Assembly: GCA_905202055.1 (NCBI GenBank) | Contig: CAJKQK010000034.1 | Location: 1 to 21,211 of the forward strand | DNA from: an uncultured Oxalobacter sp. | GTDB taxonomy: Bacteria > Pseudomonadota > Gammaproteobacteria > Burkholderiales > Burkholderiaceae_D | Direction of reading: 5' to 3' | DNA length: 21,211 nt | Shown: positions 14,515-21,211 of the stretch, piece by piece | Position numbering within the stretch: position 1 is the first letter of the stretch | How the letters are laid out: every line of letters begins with the position of its first letter | Notes under the pieces: model-generated | Told to the model about the DNA's origin: nothing | Database searches by the model: none | What the model saw: only the letters and a program-made list of their open reading frames with translations | Made by a program: the position numbers and the translations under genes

Positions 14515-15744
14515 TCAGTCGTATGAAACAGGCATATCGATACTGCCGTCAAGATATTTCACAGGGCCCGATGCATTTGGCCTGATGTCGAATTCAAAAA
14601 TTTGTGTCGGCAACCACAAGGTCGCGCATGAATTCGGAATATCGACAACGCCACTGAGATGACCCTGAACCGGAGCCGATCCCAGAATGGAATAGCCTTG
14701 TGCCCCGGAAAATCCGAATTTTTTCAGGTATTCAATCGCATTCAGGCAAGCCTGTTTATAGGCGACATTGGCATCCAGATAGTACTGTTTTCCTTCGGAA
14801 TCCACTGAAATACCTTCGAATATCAGGTAATCATTGTAGTTTGGTGTCAGGGGGCCCGGTTTGAATACAGGGTTTTTGATACCGTATTTGGACATGCCGC
14901 CCTTGATCAGTTCCACCCGCATGTGTACCCACCCACCGGCCATTTCAATGGCACCGCAGAATGTGATTTCACCGTCGCCTTGCGCGAAATGGAGATCGCC
15001 GACGGAGAGCCCCGCTCCATCTACATATACAGGGAAGTAAATGCGTGATCCCTTGGACAGGTCTTTGATATCGCAATTGCCGCCGTGCTCGCGAGGGGGT
15101 ACGGTTCTTGCTGCTTCCGCCGCCGCTTTATCCCGGGCATCCCCTTTCATTTTTCCCATATGCGCGGTTCTTGAAACGGGCGGATTGGCCAGAGGAGGAA
15201 CCCGGTTCGGATCCGTTGCGATCAGTCCAAGTTCACGCTTGTTCCAGGTTTCCAGAAGATCATGAGATGGCAGGCAGCCGATCAGTCCAGGGTGAATTTG
15301 CCCTGCGAAATGTACACCCGGGATATGGCGTGAGGTAGTGTATATGCCGTGAAAATCCCAGATAGACTTTTGCGCCATCGGAAATTCATCTGTCAGGAAA
15401 CCACCGCCATTCTTTCTTGAAAAGAAACCGTTAAAACCCCAGGGGACTTCTTCCTTGGCACCAAGATCAAGCAGGTCTACCACCAGAAGGTCACCCGGCT
15501 CTGCACCCTTGACACCAACCGGACCTGACAGATAGTGAACGATAGTCAGATCCAGATCCCGGACATCATCCGCACTGTCATTGTTTCCGATGGCGCCACC
15601 TGTCCAGTCATAGGTTTCAAGTACGAAATCATCGCCGGGACTGACCCAGCAGGCCATCGGGATATCGGGATGCCAGCGGTTATGGACCTGTTCATTCTCG
15701 GGTGCCGGCTGGTTGAGATCGACTTTGATTAGTGTTTGTGTCAT
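14515..15744 (-). CDS. fmdA: Formamidase
   Basis: FmdA (acetamidase/formamidase family) hydrolyses formamide to formate and ammonia in the cytoplasm. The 409-residue length matches the Methylophilus enzyme (~407). The sequence is colinear with the family throughout: N-terminal HNRWHPDIPM, WTGGAIGNNDSADDVRDLDL, the Gly/His-rich core HFAGQIHPGLIGCLPSH, REHGGNCDIKDLSKGSRIYF, VGDLHFAQGDGEITFCGAIE, and the C-terminal SGVVDIPN. The start has GGAG seven bases upstream. It is first in a minus-strand operon with fmdB and the amide channel. No clear promoter could be assigned, but the 409-base upstream region contains inverted repeats that could bind a regulator. Released ammonia would serve nitrogen supply or acid neutralisation (inference). 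Confidence 0.95.
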   Translation of the reverse strand: MTQTLIKVDLNQPAPENEQVHNRWHPDIPMACWVSPGDDFVLETYDWTGGAIGNNDSADDVRDLDLTIVHYLSGPVGVKGAEPGDLLVVDLLDLGAKEEVPWGFNGFFSRKNGGGFLTDEFPMAQKSIWDFHGIYTTSRHIPGVHFAGQIHPGLIGCLPSHDLLETWNKRELGLIATDPNRVPPLANPPVSRTAHMGKMKGDARDKAAAEAARTVPPREHGGNCDIKDLSKGSRIYFPVYVDGAGLSVGDLHFAQGDGEITFCGAIEMAGGWVHMRVELIKGGMSKYGIKNPVFKPGPLTPNYNDYLIFEGISVDSEGKQYYLDANVAYKQACLNAIEYLKKFGFSGAQGYSILGSAPVQGHLSGVVDIPNSCATLWLPTQIFEFDIRPNASGPVKYLDGSIDMPVSYD

Positions 15745-15863
15745 GGCGTAACTCCTTTACTTGAGTGACAGAAAGGCGCCTTTTTTATTTCCCGCAAGCG
15801 CCACTTCGCCAGTTGATCATCGGCGATACTTTGTTGTCAGCGTGAATGCCTGACGTGGTTGCA

Positions 15864-15881
15864 TTGTTTTCGGAAAAACAA
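15864..15881. promoter_or_regulatory. Inverted repeat upstream of fmdA
   Basis: TTGTTTT and AAAACAA form a 7-bp inverted repeat with a four-base spacer, about 120 bases before the fmdA start. It is A/T-rich and could be an operator or a chance match. Confidence 0.3.
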
Positions 15882-15936
15882 CTCAAAACATTGTTCTGTT
15901 AACGTCGGAGGTGCGGCAGGTCATGAGTGGGTGGAG

Positions 15937-15960
15937 ACATGTGCAATAAACACATGTGTT
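15937..15960. promoter_or_regulatory. Possible operator: nested palindromes upstream of fmdA
   Basis: ACATGTG and CACATGT form an inverted repeat with a seven-base spacer (15937-15957), and AACACATGTGTT at 15949-15960 is itself a perfect 12-base palindrome. Two-fold symmetric sites of this size suit a dimeric regulator. It lies about 195 bases before the fmdA start. Confidence 0.4.
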
Positions 15961-16052
15961 CATTTATAAGTAAAATAACATAAATTGGCACTCTATATAC
16001 GATATTTTATATATTTCTTTCTGCTGATTTGTTTTCTGACGCTCGGGGTAGA

Positions 16053-16116
16053 TGAGAAGAAAGGGCATAATGGTCCGCTTTCGATCCGCACTCGCAAACG
16101 CGGATCGTTATGGCCC
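16053..16116 (-). terminator. Structured terminator after the DUF389 gene
   Basis: On the minus strand a stem CGATCCGC/GCGGATCG (8 bp, ten-base loop) is nested in an outer stem GGGC-ATAA/TTAT-GCCC with one bulged base, followed by TTTCTTCTC. It lies about 40 bases after the DUF389 stop. The T-run is interrupted, so the strength is uncertain. Confidence 0.55.
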
Positions 16117-16153
16117 GGTTTTTCTGTAATCAGCGTTTACCGGGAAGATAACA

Positions 16154-17542
16154 TTAGCGGTTTACAAAAATAATCTGTACGTTTTGTGACTGGAAGCGAT
16201 ATTTCATCCATTTCTGGATTTTCTTTTTAACGTCTTTTTTCAGTATTTTCTTACTGATGACGATGACTGTCGGGACCTCGCTGAATTTGTTTTCAGTACT
16301 CTGCTTTGAGATATACGCGTCAGCGAAGAACAGTTCATGAATATCAGGATACTGGATATACACCTCATCTGCGATACCCGAATACAGTTTTTGTTTTGCT
16401 TCTTTCGCTTTTAACGTGGCAGACTGGGTTTCCGCCTGTATGGTTTCAAGGATCTGTTCTTTTTTCTGTGCTTCCTGATCGTTGTTCGCAAGGATATCTT
16501 TGGCCAGGGCTGTCCTGATAGCATTGATGTCCTGTTCATGGACACCGACCTGTTTCAGCTCCAGTTTTGTATCGGAAAGGCCGTAGCTTGAAAGGCTCTC
16601 CTGAATTTTTGACACTGTCTTTTCATCCAATTCCTTGCCGACCAGAACGACACTGATGGTTTTGTTTTTATAGGAAGATTTGTAATCGACCGGAAAAGTA
16701 TTGTCGAAAACCAGTTCTTTTGAAATGAAAGTGGATACGTTGGAATTGAATATCTGGTTGTTGACGAAATTGATGGCGATGAAAACACTGGGAATGCAAC
16801 TGACAAAAACGACGGTTAGCAGAAAAGCCTTCAATCGAAACTGGAGTTTTTCATTGATTTTTCGCCTTGCCTCGGGGCTGATAAACCAGACAACCAGAAC
16901 GGATGAGAGGGCGATGTATATGCAATTGAGCAGGAAAAGATACGAAGCTCCCAGAAAGTAAGACATATTGCCATGTACAAAACCATAGGCAGCTGTACAG
17001 ACAGGTGGCATCAACGCGGTTGCGATGGCAACACCGGGAATGACGTTCGATTTTTCTTTCCGGGTCAGCCCGATAATGCCGGCCAGTCCACCGAATACGG
17101 CGATCAGCAGGTCCCATATGTTCGGTGACGTACGCGACAGTAATTCCGACTGGGCTTCGTTTAATGGCGTGACATAAAAATAAATAGCGGACGTAATGAA
17201 ACTGATGATGGTTGCGATCGCCAGATTCTTGAGGGCTTTGTGAATCAGGCGAAAATCGTAAATGCCGACACCGTACCCGATTCCCATGATCGGGCCCATC
17301 AGCGGTGAAATAAGCATGGCGCCGATGACGACAACGGCAGAATTGATGTTCAGGCCGATGGATGCAATCAGAATGGCACACATCAGTGTCCACAAGTAGG
17401 TTCCATTCAGTTCCACACCACTGCGAATATTGTGGTCGATCTGGTCGTCGTCGGCCTGATCCGTGCGCAGGCTGAACCTTGTCACAAAGGCTTTTTTGAT
17501 TCTGGAGAGGATATCCCCGATATCCGATGTGGAATTGTCCAT
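16154..17542 (-). CDS. DUF389 family membrane protein
   Basis: Function unknown; the family (TIGR00341/DUF389) occurs scattered in many bacteria. The 462-residue protein has an N-terminal cytoplasmic segment, then a block of membrane helices with the family's conserved GAMLISPLMGPIMGIGYG (~residues 73-90) and AIATALMPPVCTAAYGF (~172-188). The last helix is near 235-255. The C-terminal ~200 residues are soluble, with a Gln/Lys/Glu-rich helical stretch (DQEAQKKEQILETIQAETQS), probably extracytoplasmic or cytoplasmic-facing; topology cannot be settled here. No good ribosome binding site precedes the ATG. It is followed by a structured terminator and preceded 211 bases upstream by a BASS-like transporter gene on the same strand. 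Confidence 0.85.
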   Translation of the reverse strand: MDNSTSDIGDILSRIKKAFVTRFSLRTDQADDDQIDHNIRSGVELNGTYLWTLMCAILIASIGLNINSAVVVIGAMLISPLMGPIMGIGYGVGIYDFRLIHKALKNLAIATIISFITSAIYFYVTPLNEAQSELLSRTSPNIWDLLIAVFGGLAGIIGLTRKEKSNVIPGVAIATALMPPVCTAAYGFVHGNMSYFLGASYLFLLNCIYIALSSVLVVWFISPEARRKINEKLQFRLKAFLLTVVFVSCIPSVFIAINFVNNQIFNSNVSTFISKELVFDNTFPVDYKSSYKNKTISVVLVGKELDEKTVSKIQESLSSYGLSDTKLELKQVGVHEQDINAIRTALAKDILANNDQEAQKKEQILETIQAETQSATLKAKEAKQKLYSGIADEVYIQYPDIHELFFADAYISKQSTENKFSEVPTVIVISKKILKKDVKKKIQKWMKYRFQSQNVQIIFVNR

Positions 17543-17730
17543 TTTGAAAAATGAAAAAAGTGGAGAAACGGTTCATTGCAAGAATGCTGTCGGGGCAATC
17601 GTTTTCCACAGGATTTCCTGTTGAATCGGATACGTGTTTGACAGCACTCTTTATGTACAGTTTTATGACAGAAAGGGAATCAGGAGTTTTGAGAAAAATC
17701 AGGGGAGAAATGAAAGGTCTTGCAGTTTGA

Positions 17731-17749
17731 AAAAACGAATTCCGTTTTT
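17731..17749 (-). terminator. Weak terminator after the BASS-like gene
   Basis: On the minus strand AAAAACG pairs with CGTTTTT around a five-base loop, the second arm giving the T-run. Only two GC pairs, so weak; it begins four bases after the stop codon. Confidence 0.35.
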
Positions 17750-17753
17750 CTTT

Positions 17754-18692
17754 TCAGACTTCTTTTTTTGTGGGATCGATGAGGCCGGCTTCGATATTTT
17801 TACGCTGTTTCCAGAGTTGCCATGAATTGATGATGTTTTGCCAGACAACATAAGAACCTGCACCGATAGCGGTAATCGGGCTCATGTAAACATGCGCCAT
17901 CCAGATGGCGAGAATTGTATTTTTCTGTCCCAGTGATTGTCCTCCGCTGATGCGTTCACGATATCGGCTGCCGATCCTTTTTCCGATGTAAAACTGCAAG
18001 CAGCAGACAGCCCCGGCTGCCAGCGCAATCCAGATTTCCGTCCATCCGTCTTCTGGTTCGTTGACGAGCGTGTTGACGGTTTGTGCCATGACAACGATCA
18101 GAGCCACGGCCCAGAGGTAAAAGGCCGTTGAGTTATAGCGGGTCAGTATTTTATGAATGGCCGGAGTAAAGCGGCGCAGCAGGATTGCGGCAATGAAAGG
18201 ACAAATCAGCAAAGGAAATACTTTCCGGAGAATGACAAGGAAAGCTATCCAGAAACTCATGTCATGGCCTAACGGGTGAATGAGCGGGAAAAGGGCCGGA
18301 GCGGCGATGGCGGTTCCGAGATTGGCCAAAAGAGTATAGCTGATCAGGCTGCCTGCACTTCCACCCAATTTGTCCGTAATGACCGCAGCGGCAGTGGCGG
18401 TCGGGGCGATAACGCAAATGAAAGCGCCTTCCGCTACCAGAACATTCATGGGACTCAACAGTGTGTAAACCGCCACCGCCCCACCGATCTGGATGATGAG
18501 CAACCAGGCGTGTACCAACCTGAATTTGAGATCTTCGAATGGAACTTTACAAAAAGTCAGCAGCAGCATGGTAAAGATAAGATAAGGTGTCAGAAATGAC
18601 AGATGCCTGAATATCGGGAACCCGATGCCGCCCGCCAGCATGGCCAAAGGCAGTGTCCAGTTCCTGAGAAAAACGAGCATAGGGGAAAACAT
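17754..18692 (-). CDS. Bile acid:sodium symporter (BASS)-like transporter
   Basis: A 312-residue integral membrane protein with about nine or ten hydrophobic helices. The pattern fits the BASS superfamily: an N-terminal helix pair, FICVIAPTATAAAVITDKLGG (~92-112) as the first substrate/Na+ crossover region, and a second repeat half with SGGQSLGQKNTILAIWMA (~251-268). Members move organic anions with sodium; the substrate here cannot be deduced. The start ATG at 18690-18692 has no strong ribosome binding site, and a second ATG lies four codons later. The DUF389 gene lies downstream on the same strand. Less likely it belongs to a related arsenite- or auxin-efflux-type fold family. Confidence 0.65.
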   Translation of the reverse strand: MFSPMLVFLRNWTLPLAMLAGGIGFPIFRHLSFLTPYLIFTMLLLTFCKVPFEDLKFRLVHAWLLIIQIGGAVAVYTLLSPMNVLVAEGAFICVIAPTATAAAVITDKLGGSAGSLISYTLLANLGTAIAAPALFPLIHPLGHDMSFWIAFLVILRKVFPLLICPFIAAILLRRFTPAIHKILTRYNSTAFYLWAVALIVVMAQTVNTLVNEPEDGWTEIWIALAAGAVCCLQFYIGKRIGSRYRERISGGQSLGQKNTILAIWMAHVYMSPITAIGAGSYVVWQNIINSWQLWKQRKNIEAGLIDPTKKEV

Positions 18693-19057
18693 GGGATGGT
18701 AACTGCTGGTGATTATGTGAATACAGGAAACATTTTATACCTTCCTGAAGGGATACAGAAGGAAGAGAGTAAAAGAGCGCGTACTGGTGTGAAAGATTTT
18801 TTTGAAACGTCGAAAACAGCAGATAATAAGCAAAACGGACAATCGAAAAAGTGTCTTCCGGCTGAAAATGGCCAATGCCGGATGAAAAGGTTTGTTTGAG
18901 GTAATGAAATGCTTTTCAGACGGAATAAGACAAAACCCTGCTTTTTGACGTCTGTCTATCGTACAATACATTTTTCCGAATTTATTTCGCCGGTTAGGGC
19001 AAATCGCAATCTCCCTTTTAGCTGATTGCAAATTTTATTTAAAGAAATCAAGTAGTT
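18693..19057. other. 365-base divergent intergenic region
   Basis: This lies between the BASS-like gene (-) and the helicase gene (+). It holds the candidate helicase promoter at 18945-18972 and an inverted repeat CAGACG (18917-18922)/CGTCTG (18949-18954) that overlaps its -35. No RNA gene, repeat or convincing small coding frame was found; a promoter for the BASS-like gene was not identified. Confidence 0.5.
18945..18972 (+). promoter_or_regulatory. Candidate sigma-70 promoter for the helicase gene
   Basis: TTGACG (18945-18950) and TACATT (18967-18972) are 16 bases apart, 5/6 and 4/6 matches to consensus. The transcript would carry an ~80-base leader before the ATG at 19058. Confidence 0.4.
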
Positions 19058-20467
19058 ATGTCAGATATACCGCAAAAAACGTCCCATGCTGGTTCAGACA
19101 GGAAATTTGAGGATTTCGGTTTGTCTCCGGAAATTCTCAAAGCGCTGGATGATTTGGGGTACGTTTCTCCCACTCCTATTCAGGTTCAGGCGATTCCCCT
19201 TGTACTGGAAGGCAAGGATGTGATGGGAGCGGCGCAGACCGGGACTGGAAAAACGGCGGGTTATTCGCTTCCAATGCTCCAGTCGCTGATGTTTTCCGCC
19301 AATACCAGTATGTCGCCTGCACGTCATCCTGTCAGGGCGTTGATTCTGGTGCCGACCCGTGAACTGGCTGATCAGGTGTTCGAGGATGTCAAACGATACG
19401 CCAAATACACGCCGGTCAAATCTGCGGTCGTTTTCGGCGGCGTCGATATTGCATCCCAGACCAGCATTCTTCGCGCGGGTGTCGAAATCCTGATTGCCAC
19501 TCCAGGGCGTCTGCTCGATCACGTCCAGCAAAAAAACGTCAATCTTTCCCAGACACAAATCCTGGTTCTCGATGAAGCGGACAGAATGCTGGACATGGGA
19601 TTTTTGCCGGATTTGCAGCGTATCGTGAACCTGTTGCCGAAACAGCGGCAGAACCTGCTTTTCTCGGCCACTTTTTCCAATGACATCAAAAAACTGGCCA
19701 GGAGCTTTATGAAAGATCCTGTCACAGTGGAAGTCGCAAGGCAGAACGCCACGGCTGAAAATGTGAAGCAGACCGTTTACCGGATCGAGGAAAGTGAAAA
19801 AAATGCCGCTGTCGAGTATTTGCTGAAAGACAGGAGTCAGGAACAGGTTCTGATTTTTTCGAATACAAAAGCGGGAGCGTCCCGTCTGGCAAGACAGCTT
19901 GAGCGAAAAGGATTGAAGGCTTCAGCCATTCATGGCGATAAAACGCAGGCTGAAAGGATGGCGACACTGGAAGCGTTCAAATCGGGATCTATCGATATTC
20001 TGGTGGCTACCGATGTGGCGGCACGCGGTTTGCATATTGAAGAACTGCCTTGCGTGATCAATTTCGATTTGCCTTTCGTGGCTGAAGATTATGTCCACCG
20101 GATCGGCCGAACGGGACGGGCGGGCTCCAAAGGCGAAGCGCTTTCCCTTTATTCGGAAAAAGACGAGCGTTTGTTAAAAGAAATCGAAAAGCTGACCAAA
20201 CGCCAGTTGCCACTGGAAAAACTTCCCGGTCTGGAACGTGGAAAGCATACTTCTCCGGAAACGGGAGGGACTGCTTACGGCAAACGTTTCGACCGCAGTC
20301 CTTACAAATCGGTTGGACTGGAAAAGAAGAGCAAAGACCCGTGGTTCGATCAGCCTTATGTGCCATCAACCACGAAATCGGAAACCGACCCGGACAAGCC
20401 GGCTTTGAAAACGGTTAAAAAACCGATTGCCGCTTTGCTGGGCGGATTGCCAAAACCGAAAAAATAA
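19058..20467 (+). CDS. rhlE: DEAD-box RNA helicase, RhlE type
   Basis: An ATP-dependent RNA helicase that remodels RNA, typically in ribosome assembly and cold adaptation. The 469-residue product has all family motifs: FEDFGLS with the Q motif near 38-43, AQTGTGKT (59-66), PTREL (99-103), GG (127-128), TPGR (148-151), DEAD (172-175), SAT (203-205), ATDVAARGLHI (317-327) and HRIGRTGR (347-354). The sequence IEELP and SKGEALSL point to RhlE rather than RhlB, DbpA or SrmB. One deviation: motif V has His326 where RhlE has Asp (GLDI); RhlB also has His there. The C-terminal ~90 residues are basic and low-complexity, ending in a KKPIA/PKPKK tail. No strong ribosome binding site. dnaE follows 62 bases downstream. 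Confidence 0.93.
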   Translation: MSDIPQKTSHAGSDRKFEDFGLSPEILKALDDLGYVSPTPIQVQAIPLVLEGKDVMGAAQTGTGKTAGYSLPMLQSLMFSANTSMSPARHPVRALILVPTRELADQVFEDVKRYAKYTPVKSAVVFGGVDIASQTSILRAGVEILIATPGRLLDHVQQKNVNLSQTQILVLDEADRMLDMGFLPDLQRIVNLLPKQRQNLLFSATFSNDIKKLARSFMKDPVTVEVARQNATAENVKQTVYRIEESEKNAAVEYLLKDRSQEQVLIFSNTKAGASRLARQLERKGLKASAIHGDKTQAERMATLEAFKSGSIDILVATDVAARGLHIEELPCVINFDLPFVAEDYVHRIGRTGRAGSKGEALSLYSEKDERLLKEIEKLTKRQLPLEKLPGLERGKHTSPETGGTAYGKRFDRSPYKSVGLEKKSKDPWFDQPYVPSTTKSETDPDKPALKTVKKPIAALLGGLPKPKK

Positions 20468-20529
20468 AGTCGATTTTTCCCTGTTGAACCCCCTGGTGTA
20501 AACAGGAAAACCCGAAATAAAATAGCTGC

Positions 20530-21090
20530 ATGAAAAATACCCGTTTCGTTCATCTCCGCCTTCATTCAGAATATTCCATCGTCGATGGTCTGGTCCGGAT
20601 TGAAGACGTTATCGCTGCTGCTGCCAAAGACGGCCAGCCGGCTATGGCGCTGACCGATCTGGCCAATCTCTTCGGCCTGATCAAGTTCTATAAAGCGGCG
20701 CGGAAAAAAGGGGTCAAACCGATTGGCGGCTGCGATGTCTGGATCACGAACGATGCCGACAGGGAAAAACCGTCCCGTCTGCTCTTGTTGGTGAAGAACA
20801 GGACGGGGTATCTGAATTTATGCGAGCTGCTCTCCAGGTCATGGCTGGAAAACCAGTGGCGTGGCCGGGCGGAAATCCGGATCGAATGGCTTGAGGCCTT
20901 GTCGAAAAAATCGGGTGACATGGGGCTGATTGCCCTGTCCGGTGCCAAACAGGGTGATATCGGGATGGCTTTCGAGGCGTCCGGTTTCGACAATGCCGAA
21001 AAATGTGCCCGAAGATGGGCGAGTATTTTCCCTGACAATTTCTATATCGAGATTCAGCGTACCGGTCATTCCGGCATGGAGCAGTATTTG
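20530..21090 (+). CDS. dnaE: DNA polymerase III alpha subunit, N-terminal part, broken at a junction
   Basis: DnaE is the replicative polymerase subunit of about 1150-1200 residues. Only the first ~187 are present here: the PHP domain, beginning FVHLRLHSEYSIVDGL, with MALTDLANLFGLIKFY, GVKPIGGCDVWI, NRTGYLNLCELLS, LIALSGAKQGDIG and FPDNFYIEIQRTGHSG. The match to DnaE stops at EQYL (21079-21090). After that the frame reads unrelated residues and hits a stop at 21130-21132. The DNA beyond the join encodes a protein kinase on the other strand. The gene is therefore cut by an assembly chimera or a real rearrangement; a working dnaE is essential, which favours an artefact. Start ATG at 20530, without a clear ribosome binding site. 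Confidence 0.88.
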
Positions 21091-21095
21091 AGCTC
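21090..21095. other. Junction between dnaE and a foreign kinase fragment (GAGCTC)
   Basis: Left of this point the plus strand encodes DnaE; right of it the minus strand encodes a Ser/Thr kinase. The join lies on the palindromic hexamer GAGCTC. The right-hand 116 bases are about 63% GC by hand count, visibly higher than the neighbouring genes. Confidence 0.75.
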
Positions 21096-21211
21096 GTCGA
21101 TCTTCGCGATGCCCAGATCGCCCAGCAGATAGTGGCCCGAGCTGCTTAAGTAAACGTTCGACGGCTTGACGTTGCGGTGGATGAGCCCCGCCTCGCGCAG
21201 GCTGCACAGCG
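21090..21211 (-). CDS. Ser/Thr protein kinase catalytic-core fragment
   Basis: Read on the minus strand from 21209, about 40 residues match the core of a Hanks-type protein kinase: LREAGLIH, then HRNVKPSNVYL (catalytic loop, normally HRD-x-K-x-x-N), then YLLGDLGIAKIDEL (magnesium-binding loop, normally DFG). The frame runs off the window at its 5' side. On its 3' side it crosses the junction and becomes meaningless (stop at 21066-21068 inside dnaE). Such kinases phosphorylate proteins on Ser/Thr. The HRD aspartate is Asn here, so the enzyme might be weak or inactive, or use a variant mechanism. GC and protein style differ from the rest of the window, suggesting origin in another, higher-GC genome. 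Confidence 0.75.

Larger units (their letters stand above)
15745..16153. other. 409-base region upstream of fmdA
   Basis: It holds the fmdA ribosome binding site, two inverted repeats (15864-15881 and 15937-15960, listed separately), an A/T-rich stretch at about 15960-16020, and the structured terminator of the DUF389 gene at 16053-16116. No convincing -35/-10 pair on the minus strand and no gene were found. A TTG-initiated frame at 15985 is too weak to call. Confidence 0.6.

Noticed and set aside
14445..14552. Extended FmdB start at 14552
   Set aside because: The extension overlaps fmdA and lacks family similarity; MPIYEYEC is the standard FmdB N-terminus with a good ribosome binding site.
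15985..16173. 62-residue plus-strand frame in the fmdA upstream region
   Set aside because: TTG start, no ribosome binding site, and it runs through a terminator-like structure into the DUF389 gene antisense.
18735..19031. 98-residue minus-strand frame in the helicase upstream region
   Set aside because: Phe/Arg/Cys-rich translation without motifs or ribosome binding site; it overlaps the candidate helicase promoter.
20480..20506. CCTGTT/AACAGG hairpin between helicase and dnaE
   Set aside because: Six base pairs only, followed by A's rather than T's; not a convincing terminator.
20839..21207. 122-residue minus-strand frame across the dnaE-kinase junction
   Set aside because: It is in a different frame from the kinase motifs and runs antisense through dnaE; no family features.

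Overview
The window reads as an ordinary chromosomal stretch of a betaproteobacterium, most likely Oxalobacteraceae and possibly Oxalobacter. That placement is inferred from protein style (SMC, ZipA-like, LigA, PII uridylyltransferase, the long 'FGF'-tailed peptide deformylase, RhlE), moderate GC and a formamidase locus. No search was possible. No CRISPR array, rRNA, integrase or insertion sequence was seen.

Layout. Positions 1-6431 (+) hold a tightly packed run: the C-terminal half of smc, zipA, ligA, galU and def, with 4- to 17-base overlaps or a 2-base gap, so probably one transcript. Positions 6465-10618 (-) hold map, glnD and an RluF-like pseudouridine synthase, also packed and probably transcribed from a TATAAT promoter upstream of map. 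A tRNA-Ser(CGA) on the plus strand follows (10766-10856), with an extended -10 promoter and a strong bidirectional terminator. Then come a small secreted or lipoprotein-type protein built from 31-residue repeats (-), an MscS-family channel (-), and an unrecognised 178-residue protein (+) with its own terminator.

Positions 13559-15744 (-) form a formamide module, fmdA-fmdB-amiS/ureI: formamidase, a small zinc-ribbon protein and an amide/urea channel. Each gene has a good ribosome binding site. Both intercistronic gaps are exactly 70 bases and each contains a hairpin with a CCTGTC/GACAGG core. The module should take up formamide or a similar short amide and release formate and ammonia. Next are two membrane proteins on the minus strand, a DUF389 protein and a BASS-like transporter, then a RhlE-type DEAD-box helicase and dnaE on the plus strand.

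The most striking anomaly is at the right edge. dnaE stops resembling DnaE after about residue 187. From about 21090 to the end the DNA instead encodes, on the opposite strand and at visibly higher GC, about 40 residues of a Ser/Thr protein kinase catalytic core (HRN-x-K-P-S-N and DLG motifs). The join lies on a GAGCTC palindrome. A chimeric assembly end is the likeliest explanation; a real rearrangement is the alternative. Apart from that, I see no clear undescribed system. The best biological leads are the formamide operon with its paired hairpins, the repeat protein and the orphan 178-residue protein.
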